DNA of 10,719 bases. Source: Chloroflexota bacterium. Its GTDB lineage: Bacteria; Chloroflexota; Dormibacteria; Dormibacterales; Dormibacteraceae. Below are positions 5,620-10,719 of the stretch, in pieces. Under the pieces are notes generated by a model. It was given only the letters and a program-made list of their open reading frames with translations, was not told the DNA's origin and did no database searches. Within the stretch, counting starts at the first letter, position 1; the number at the start of each line of letters is the position of its first letter. The stretch is taken from NCBI GenBank assembly GCA_005879675.1, contig VBJE01000035.1, positions 1-10,719 of the forward strand, given 5' to 3'. The position numbers were made by a program, and so were the translations under genes.

Positions 5620-6804
5620 CTAGTTCAGGTCGGCCGCGCGCCGGGTCACCTGCTGCGCCGCCACCCGCGCGCCGGCGACGAAGCGGCAGATCGGGCCGAA
5701 GGTCCGTCCCGCCAGGCCGCCGACGAAGTGCAACCCGGGAACCGTGGATTCGAACCACTCGTTCAGGACCGGGAACCCGTCCGCCTGGACCAGGTCCTGC
5801 TGCAGGGAGGTGTCCAGGAACGGGATCTTGCGCATGTCCGGCCTGTAGCCGGTGCCGAGCATCAGGTGGTCCACCTCCCTGGTCGTGCCGTCGCTCAGTT
5901 CGAGTCGCAGCCTTCCAGCGGATGGATAGGCGGCGACCACAGCCGTGCCGGCGGTGACGGGGATCCTTCCGTCGACGCGGGGACGCAGCCACTGGGCGCC
6001 TGCCGGTCGCGTCGAGCGCACCTCGATCCTTCGCCTGATCCCCACAGGAAGGCGCCGCAGAAACAGCGGCGCAGCGCAGAGCCAGTTCAAGCCCGGCGGG
6101 CCCACGTCGGTGGGCGGGTAGAGCAGCCGGCTGACGGGGCCGCCGCGCTGGTAGAGGACGCGCTTGATCCACACGACCGGCTTGCGAGCGATGACCTCCA
6201 CCTCCGCTCCCTCGTCGCTCAGGATCGCCGCGTTCTCGAGGGCGCTCTGGCCCGCGCCCAGGACGGCGACCGAGCTGCCGCGAAACGCGGAGAGATCGAC
6301 GTGATCTCCCGTATGGCTCACAAGGGATGCCGGCAGGTCCTTGGCGAACTCCGGCCAGTAGGCGAATTGCCGGACTCCGATGGCGACCACCACCCTCGCC
6401 GCCTCCAGCTCGCGACCGTCGGCAAGCCCGAGCGCGAAGCCGCCGGCCCGGCGCCTCACGCACGTCACCCGGGCGGGGTCGACCTGCGGCACCGCCTTCT
6501 CCTGGAACCACTGCCCGTACTCGATGAAGAAGTCCAGGGGAATGGGCTCTTTCGCGGCCACGCCGCGCCCGCGGCAGTAGCGGTCGAGGCTGAACGCAGC
6601 GTCCGGGTCGGCGAGGCTCGACGCGCTCCACACCGACTTCAGGTACATCCGTGACGGCATCTCGCGCCACGACTCCATCGGCCTGCCGAACGCCATCGTC
6701 GGCACATCGCTTGCCAGCAGGTGTGCGGCGACGGAGAGTCCATACGGCCCTGCGCCGATCACCGCGGTCGTCCGGGTCGGCAGCTTCTCGGTCCTCGTTT
6801 CCAT
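5620..6804 (-). CDS. FAD/NAD(P)-dependent monooxygenase-like flavoprotein
   Basis: A 394-residue two-dinucleotide-domain flavoprotein of the flavin monooxygenase / lysine-ornithine N-monooxygenase broad group, which use NADPH and O2 to hydroxylate amines or other soft nucleophiles. The FAD-binding GAGPYG (17-22) sits in TAVIGAGPYGLSVAAHL. A second GxGxxS/A motif, VLGAGQSALENA (181-192), should bind NAD(P)H. The late motif LGTGYRPD (316-323) is the ATG-type hinge of this superfamily, and the C-terminal LHFVGG (358-363) completes the FAD site. There is no signal peptide. The ATG at 6804 lacks a Shine-Dalgarno but has TATAGC about 11 bases upstream, hinting at a nearly leaderless transcript. It is the first gene of a pair with the ATP-grasp ligase. 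Whether it is a true oxygenase or a reductase cannot be decided by eye. Confidence 0.85.
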   Translation of the reverse strand: METRTEKLPTRTTAVIGAGPYGLSVAAHLLASDVPTMAFGRPMESWREMPSRMYLKSVWSASSLADPDAAFSLDRYCRGRGVAAKEPIPLDFFIEYGQWFQEKAVPQVDPARVTCVRRRAGGFALGLADGRELEAARVVVAIGVRQFAYWPEFAKDLPASLVSHTGDHVDLSAFRGSSVAVLGAGQSALENAAILSDEGAEVEVIARKPVVWIKRVLYQRGGPVSRLLYPPTDVGPPGLNWLCAAPLFLRRLPVGIRRRIEVRSTRPAGAQWLRPRVDGRIPVTAGTAVVAAYPSAGRLRLELSDGTTREVDHLMLGTGYRPDMRKIPFLDTSLQQDLVQADGFPVLNEWFESTVPGLHFVGGLAGRTFGPICRFVAGARVAAQQVTRRAADLN

Positions 6805-6815
6805 GCAAGACCAAC

Positions 6816-6821
6816 GCTATA
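6816..6821 (-). promoter_or_regulatory. Possible -10 element of the flavoprotein/ATP-grasp operon
   Basis: On the minus strand TATAGC (preceded by TG two bases earlier as TGTATAGC) lies 11 bases upstream of the flavoprotein ATG. No good TTGACA-like -35 sits 16-18 bp before it. Transcription from it would begin only a few bases before the ATG. Confidence 0.3.
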
Positions 6822-6856
6822 CATCGCCTGCTCGGACGGACATGGGCTTTGGCGCC

Positions 6857-6890
6857 CGGCCCGGCGGGCCTGCCCATTTCCGCCGGGCCG
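6857..6890. repeat. Perfect 11-bp inverted repeat in the divergent promoter region
   Basis: CGGCCCGGCGG (6857-6867) and its exact reverse complement CCGCCGGGCCG (6880-6890) flank a 12-base spacer. They sit between the divergent flavoprotein and FemAB-like genes, 22 bases before the latter. The position fits an operator shared by both promoters or a very stable hairpin in the leader of the rightward message. No T-tract follows on either strand. Confidence 0.55.
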
Positions 6891-6912
6891 ATGCCCCAAT
6901 TAGCCTCGGAGA

Positions 6913-7965
6913 GTGGGCGGCCACGACGCGGTCGACGGCACTCTGGTCATGTGCCCGCAAGACGATCCGGGCTGGCTCGAGCTGATTCGGCGGAGCCCCG
7001 TCGCGACGGCATTCCACCACCCCGCCTGGTCCGCGGTGGTCAGCGCCACCTACGGTTACCCGGGGTTTGTCCTGGTCCAGCGGACGGGAACGGGCCGCGT
7101 GGTCGGCGGCCTGCCGGTGATCGAGGTCGCGAATCCCCTCGGCCGGCGCCGGCTGGTATCGCTTCCCTTCACCGACCACTGCCCCGCCGTGCTTGACGAG
7201 GGCACGGATGAGGCGCGCTTCGCAGAGGCCGTCGCGAGGTGGCGACGGGGCCGCGGCGAAAGCACCATGGAAGTGCGGTCCGACCTGAAGGCCGAGGGAG
7301 CTCACCCGCAGGCCGCCGGAGTTCGGCACCTGTTGACCCTGGAACCCGACCCCGCCGTGCTGTTCCGCCGGCTGGACCGCAATCAGATCCGACGACGGGT
7401 TCGGAGATCGCGGGAGCTGGGCGTCGAGGCGGTCCTGAGCCATTCCCTAGACGAGCTCGGCGCCTTTTACGAGCTCCATTGCGGGACACGCCGGCGGCAG
7501 GGCGTGCCCGTGCAGCCGCGGCGCTTCATCGAGAACCTCTGGCGCGAGGTGATCGAGCCGCGACTGGGCTTCGTCGTCACGGCCCGCCTGGGCGGTAGGC
7601 CGATCGCGACCGCGTTGTTCCTGGCCTGGAACCGAACCCTGATCTACAAGTACAGCGCCTCGGTCCCGGCGCTCTGGAACCTCGGCGCCAACTTCCTGGT
7701 CCAGTGGACGGCCATCGAGTGGGCGTGCGAGAACGGCTACAGCACCTACGACCTCGGCCGCACCGACCCGGGCCACGAAAGCCTCCGGGCCTTCAAGGCC
7801 GGCTGGGGGGCGCGGGAGATCCCGCTCGTCTACACCCGGATCGGAGGCCAGGTGGCAAGGCTTGGGCGGGGCCGAGCATCGGCCGCGCTCAGGCACGTCA
7901 TCCGGCGCTCGCCGACGGCCGTCTGCCGGGCGCTGGGCGAGGTGCTCTACAGGTACGCGGCTTGA
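6913..7965 (+). CDS. FemAB/GNAT-fold (BioF2-like) acyl- or aminoacyltransferase
   Basis: A 350-residue protein of the FemAB-like / Acetyltransf_6 group, built of GNAT folds. Known members transfer amino acids from aminoacyl-tRNA to peptidoglycan precursors, or acyl groups within exopolysaccharide loci. Visible hallmarks are the N-terminal TAFHHPAWSAVV (32-43), the arginine-rich segment around RNQIRRRVRRSRELG (156-170) and the C-terminal core IYKYSAS..NLGANFLVQWTAIEWA, then STYDLGRTD and LRAFKAGWGA (291-300). There is no membrane segment. The start is uncertain: an in-frame TAG at 6901-6903 limits it, GTG 6913 has only a too-close GGAG, and ATG 6949 is the alternative. The 3' end overlaps the deacetylase start by one base (TGATG), so the two are translationally coupled. 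The donor and acceptor are unknown. Confidence 0.82.
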   Translation: MGGHDAVDGTLVMCPQDDPGWLELIRRSPVATAFHHPAWSAVVSATYGYPGFVLVQRTGTGRVVGGLPVIEVANPLGRRRLVSLPFTDHCPAVLDEGTDEARFAEAVARWRRGRGESTMEVRSDLKAEGAHPQAAGVRHLLTLEPDPAVLFRRLDRNQIRRRVRRSRELGVEAVLSHSLDELGAFYELHCGTRRRQGVPVQPRRFIENLWREVIEPRLGFVVTARLGGRPIATALFLAWNRTLIYKYSASVPALWNLGANFLVQWTAIEWACENGYSTYDLGRTDPGHESLRAFKAGWGAREIPLVYTRIGGQVARLGRGRASAALRHVIRRSPTAVCRALGEVLYRYAA

Positions 7966-9209
7966 TGAACCCCGACCTGTACGCGCGCAACACGCCCGAG
8001 CGTTTCTGGCGAGTGCTCAACGACCCGGCGCCATCAAGGGGGGAGTGGGAGGAGGCGGCCCGGCGAGCAGCGTCCGTCCTCCCGCCCGCAGTGCGGGGCC
8101 ACGCGGACGACATGCCATCGCTGCTGGCGATGACGCTGGGAGAAGGCCAGTTCGGGCCCCGCCACTGGGAGGGCGGAACGGCGCAGCGCCTCTATTACGC
8201 GGTCAAGCCGGCGATCCCGCGGGCCCTCACACGCGGGTTGCGGCGGCTGTATGGCGACCGCCGCGCCCGCATGCTCCAGCTGGGGTGGCCCATCGAGCCG
8301 CGCTACGCGGCGTTCCAGCTCGGGGTCATGGGTCACCTGCTGCGGATCACCGCCCACGCCCACCTTCCTTTTCTCAACTTCTGGCCTGACGGCCGGCGCT
8401 ACGCGCTGGTGTTGACCCACGACATCGAAAGCGCTGCCGGGCAGCGGTTCGTGCCGCAGGTGGCGGCGCTGGAGGAGGACCTGGGTTTCCGGTCCTCCTT
8501 CAACTTCGTGCCCGAGCTCTATCCGGTCGACCGAGACCTGATGGCGGACCTGAAGTCCCGCGGGTTTGAGGTCGGCGTGCACGGGCTGCGGCACGACGGC
8601 AAGCTCTTTTCGGGGCGTGAGCAGTTCATGCGCCGGGCTGCGCGCATCAACGCCTACGTGGGTGAGTTTGAGGCGGTGGGCTTCCGGGCACCGCTCACGC
8701 AGCGGCAGCCGGAATGGATGCAGGCGCTGGAGATCGAATACGACAGCTCGTTTTTCGACACCGACCCGTACCAGCCGATCGCCGGCGGCACCATGAGCGT
8801 CTGGCCTTTCGAGCTGGGCCACTTCGTGGAGCTTCCCTACACGCTGGTCCAGGACCACACGCTGGCCTTCATCCTGGGCGAGACGACTCCGCGGCTGTGG
8901 CTCGAGAAGGTCGCGTTCCTCCGCTCGGTGCATGGAATGGCCCTCCTGCTCACGCATCCCGACTACCTGCGCAGCGCGCGCGTATGGCGGATCTACAGCG
9001 ACTTTCTCCAGGTGATGAGCGAGCGCCGCGACTTCCACCACATGCTGCCGATGGAGATGGCGCGTTGGTGGCGAGCACGGGCTCAGGCGCGAGATGTGCG
9101 CGAGCTGCCCGCCGGCACGGTGGCTGAGGTCACCGAGGGCGGCGGCGCCGACCTGCCGGCGATTCGATGCGGACCGGTTTCACCGAACGACTCGAGTTGG
9201 GTCGCCTGA
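7965..9209 (+). CDS. Polysaccharide deacetylase (NodB-homology) family protein
   Basis: A 414-residue carbohydrate-esterase-4-like protein; such enzymes remove N-acetyl groups from glycans with a metal bound by Asp-His-His. The ATG at 7965 overlaps the FemAB-like stop and gives the N-terminus MNPDLYARNTPERFW; the frame is open further upstream but only inside the preceding gene. A roughly 140-residue N-terminal region of unknown function precedes the NodB domain. Motif 1 is LTHDIE with Asp153; motif 2 is VHGLRHDG, with His206 and His210; motif 3 is GFRAP (Arg241); a later LLLTHPDY carries His331. The replacement of the usual TFDD by THDIE is typical of the divergent deacetylase branch found in exopolysaccharide and lipid-glycan loci. 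No signal peptide or transmembrane segment is seen, so it may act on a cytoplasmic precursor. Its activity is likely but not certain. Confidence 0.85.
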   Translation: MNPDLYARNTPERFWRVLNDPAPSRGEWEEAARRAASVLPPAVRGHADDMPSLLAMTLGEGQFGPRHWEGGTAQRLYYAVKPAIPRALTRGLRRLYGDRRARMLQLGWPIEPRYAAFQLGVMGHLLRITAHAHLPFLNFWPDGRRYALVLTHDIESAAGQRFVPQVAALEEDLGFRSSFNFVPELYPVDRDLMADLKSRGFEVGVHGLRHDGKLFSGREQFMRRAARINAYVGEFEAVGFRAPLTQRQPEWMQALEIEYDSSFFDTDPYQPIAGGTMSVWPFELGHFVELPYTLVQDHTLAFILGETTPRLWLEKVAFLRSVHGMALLLTHPDYLRSARVWRIYSDFLQVMSERRDFHHMLPMEMARWWRARAQARDVRELPAGTVAEVTEGGGADLPAIRCGPVSPNDSSWVA

Positions 9210-9224
9210 TCGCTTGACGCACCA

Positions 9225-9267
9225 CCACCCGGCTCCGATGCAGGGAGCCCTGCACCGAGCCAGGTGG
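9225..9267. terminator. Nested hairpin between convergent genes (possible bidirectional terminator)
   Basis: An outer stem pairs CCACCCGGCTC (9225-9235) with GAGCCAGGTGG (9257-9267) with one mismatch, and inside it TGCAGGG (9239-9245) can pair with CCCTGCA (9248-9254). It fills most of the 77-bp gap between convergent stop codons. No T-tract is present on either strand, so termination efficiency is doubtful. Confidence 0.4.
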
Positions 9268-9286
9268 CAGATGCCGATGGTGGCGG

Positions 9287-10719
9287 TTAAACCTTGGTCA
9301 CGTAGTAATTCAGGAAGGTGTTACCCCACGTGTTCCAGGTTCCGTCGCTGTTGATCATGTCGTTGCCGTCAGACCACGACTGGGCGAAGGCGATGGCGCC
9401 GTCGCCACCGCGCGTGTTCACCCAGTTGCTGACGTAGGTCAGCATGCCCTGGTTCCAGACATCCGATCCGGCCCCGTCCGGGCCTGGGAAGTCAAAGTTC
9501 CCCATCTCCTCGACGATGACGGCGTAGGTGGGGGAGAGATTGGCCCACCCGGCATCGCATTCGGCCTTCTCGGTGGCGGTGAACGAGGTGTTGCCGTTGG
9601 CATAGCGGTGGGCGCCAAGGATGATGTTCGTGTCGGTCAGCGCGTAGCTCGGATACGCCGAGCAATCGAATGACCAGCCGGGGCAGTTGAGGATCACGGG
9701 GCCCGTGTAGCCGTTGGCGCGGACCGTGTTGTCCCACTGCTGTTCCTGCGTGCGCCACGACGCCCAGGTTCCGTTCGGATCGGGTTCGTTGGCGAGCTTG
9801 ATCCACACCATCGGGTTGGAGGCGTAGTGCGATGCAAGCTGCGCGAGCCATGCATTGGCGCCGCTGTCCCAGCTTTCCTGGCTGACTTCGGCAACCATGC
9901 CGAGGCCGTTGGCGTAGGGCACTACCTGGTCGAGCTGCGAGAGGACCTGGCTCAGGGTGTGGCACCCGTTGCCGTTGTCGTAGACGTCAAGACGCACCAG
10001 GTTGTAGCCGGCGTTGCGCGCGTTGGTGATGTCGCGCTTGAAGTTGGCGTAGTTGGTGGCGCCATACCCGGTGCAATCGCCACCGGCCCAGGCTCCGTAC
10101 ACGGCATCGATGCCCTTGACCACGAACCTGTTGCCGTTGGGGTCGATGATCTGGCCGCCGGCAACGTGGAACAGGCCCGTGGATGGCGGGGGTGTTGGTG
10201 TTGGGGTGGGGGTCGGTGTGGGCATAGGCGTAGGTGTGGGAGTTGGAGTCGGTGTGGGAGTAGGTGTGGGAGTAGGTGTGGGAGTAGGTGTGGGCGAGGG
10301 CGGTGGAGGCGGTGTGTGCGCCGGCGGAGCGCCGACCCTGGTCACGTAGTACCTGCTGAAGGTCGTCCCCCAAGAGTTCCAGCTCCCGGTGGCCGTGGTC
10401 ATGCTGTTGCTGTCGGACCAGTGGTCGACGAACGCGATCGCTCCCGCGCCCTGCCGGCCGTTGGTCCACTTGCTGACGTAGCCCAGGAAGCCACGGCTCC
10501 AGCTCATCGGGCTGGCAGTGCCGTTGTTGACGCCGACCGAGTCGACGATCACCGGCACCTGAGTGGAGAAGCCGGCCCACTTGGCGTCGGCATCGGCGCC
10601 ATCGGCTGACGTCCACGAGGTGCTGCCGCCACCGAAGCGGTGGGCGCCGTAGACGACCTCGCTGTCACCCAGCGGGTACTTGAGGATCTGCGAGCAGTCC
10701 TGTGAAAAGGAGACACAGT
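9287..10719 (-). CDS. Tandem clan GH-A/GH5-like glycoside hydrolase with Pro-Thr linker (5' end outside window)
   Basis: The frame is open to the right edge, giving 476 visible residues; the N-terminus, presumably with a signal peptide, lies beyond. Two homologous (beta/alpha)8-type modules are present. Module 1 is represented by its C-terminal part (visible 1-128), then a linker (129-180), then a complete module 2 (181-476) ending exactly at its domain edge. Module 2 has IIDPNGNRFVVKGID, the acid/base motif ANEP (Glu311), GAHRY, and the nucleophile strand AVIVEEMG (Glu404). Module 1 aligns throughout (GAHRF, AIAFVDHWSDSNSM versus AIAFAQSWSDGNDM, YYVTRV versus YYVTKV), but the nucleophile strand reads PVIVDSVG, with Ser60 in place of Glu. 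No carbohydrate-binding module or cell-wall anchor follows. The expected role is extracellular cleavage of a beta-glucan or mannan; the substrate is not determinable. It converges on the deacetylase gene and is likely transcribed separately. Confidence 0.85.
   Translation of the reverse strand, partial: CVSFSQDCSQILKYPLGDSEVVYGAHRFGGGSTSWTSADGADADAKWAGFSTQVPVIVDSVGVNNGTASPMSWSRGFLGYVSKWTNGRQGAGAIAFVDHWSDSNSMTTATGSWNSWGTTFSRYYVTRVGAPPAHTPPPPPSPTPTPTPTPTPTPTPTPTPTPTPMPTPTPTPTPTPPPSTGLFHVAGGQIIDPNGNRFVVKGIDAVYGAWAGGDCTGYGATNYANFKRDITNARNAGYNLVRLDVYDNGNGCHTLSQVLSQLDQVVPYANGLGMVAEVSQESWDSGANAWLAQLASHYASNPMVWIKLANEPDPNGTWASWRTQEQQWDNTVRANGYTGPVILNCPGWSFDCSAYPSYALTDTNIILGAHRYANGNTSFTATEKAECDAGWANLSPTYAVIVEEMGNFDFPGPDGAGSDVWNQGMLTYVSNWVNTRGGDGAIAFAQSWSDGNDMINSDGTWNTWGNTFLNYYVTKV
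10190..10297 (-). repeat. Pro-Thr linker repeat (12-bp tandem units)
   Basis: This stretch codes for a near-perfect run of Pro-Thr dipeptides, broken once by Met, joining the two hydrolase modules. At DNA level, a 12-bp unit (plus strand GGTGTGGGAGTA) occurs as three perfect consecutive copies at 10251-10286, followed by a diverged copy at 10287-10298; the remainder is a degenerate form of the same pattern. Such low-complexity linkers are common in secreted modular glycosidases, where they are flexible and often glycosylated. The repeat is prone to length change by slippage in multiples of 6 or 12 bp without breaking the frame. Confidence 0.9.

Noticed and set aside
5506..6654. Long plus-strand open frame opposite the flavoprotein and ATP-grasp start
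   Set aside because: It lies antisense to two clearly recognisable enzymes, and its translation is rich in Arg, Ala, Gly and Pro with no known motif, as expected of a shadow frame in high-GC DNA.
7704..7964. Earlier start for the deacetylase inside the FemAB-like gene
   Set aside because: The added 87 residues overlap the conserved C-terminus of the FemAB-like protein in another frame and are low-complexity Arg/Gly/Pro sequence; ATG 7965 gives the standard one-base TGATG overlap.
8034..9041. Long minus-strand open frame opposite the deacetylase
   Set aside because: Antisense to the NodB-type motifs of the deacetylase; no motif of its own.
10190..10310. CRISPR array or regulatory minisatellite
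   Set aside because: The repeat units are 12 bp without unique spacers and encode an uninterrupted Pro-Thr linker in frame.
10053..10349. Plus-strand frame coding a Gly-Val repeat protein
   Set aside because: It is the complement of the Pro-Thr linker. The hydrolase frame continues with conserved domain sequence on both sides, so the Gly-Val run is a by-product.
10556..10558. GTG as the start of the glycoside hydrolase
   Set aside because: The frame continues upstream to the window edge with sequence homologous to module 2 (for example GAHRF), so this Val is internal.
1..10719. tRNA, rRNA, transposase or phage integration signatures
   Set aside because: No cloverleaf, rRNA segment, transposase motif or flanking direct repeat was recognised by eye on either strand.

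Overview
The window looks like chromosomal DNA of a high-GC, probably soil-dwelling bacterium. No single marker fixes the phylum. The GC-rich coding sequence, frequent GTG and TTG starts, weak Shine-Dalgarno sites and a long Pro-Thr linker in a secreted glycosidase are compatible with Chloroflexota, Dormibacterota or Actinomycetota; this placement is inference. I see no rRNA, tRNA, CRISPR array, insertion sequence or phage gene.

Layout, left to right. (1) 2-427 (+) is the 3' part of a HAD-family sugar/polyol phosphatase. (2) 638-2457 (+) is a signalling operon: a small cytosolic NarL/DegS-type histidine kinase, an overlapping LuxR-type response regulator, and a stand-alone receiver-like protein whose phospho-acceptor Asp is replaced by Asn. 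A perfect 20-nt palindrome follows it. (3) 2616-4339 (+) holds a left-handed beta-helix acyltransferase (WlbB/WbpD-like) and a Gfo/Idh/MocA oxidoreductase (WlbA/WbpB-like), joined by a TTGA start/stop overlap; they look like two steps of nucleotide-sugar biosynthesis. (4) 4341-6804 (-) holds a FAD/NAD(P) monooxygenase-like flavoprotein followed by an ATP-grasp ligase, converging on block 3 with a single base between the stop codons. (5) 6913-9209 (+), divergent from block 4, holds a FemAB/GNAT-fold (BioF2-like) acyl- or aminoacyltransferase whose stop overlaps the start of a NodB-type polysaccharide deacetylase. A perfect 11-bp inverted repeat lies in the divergent promoter region. (6) 9287-10719 (-, 5' end beyond the window) is a secreted-type glycoside hydrolase with two tandem clan GH-A/GH5-like modules joined by a Pro-Thr linker.

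Blocks 3-5 can be read together as an accessory cell-surface glycan or glycoconjugate island: make an N-acylated sugar, build or oxidise an amino-acid-like unit, ligate it, transfer it and deacetylate the glycan. This joint role is inferred from families and gene order. The most notable observations are the upstream GH5-like module, in which the expected nucleophile Glu appears to be Ser while the downstream module keeps both catalytic Glu residues; the pseudo-receiver attached to a sensorless two-component pair; and the flavoprotein/ATP-grasp pair next to a FemAB/deacetylase pair.
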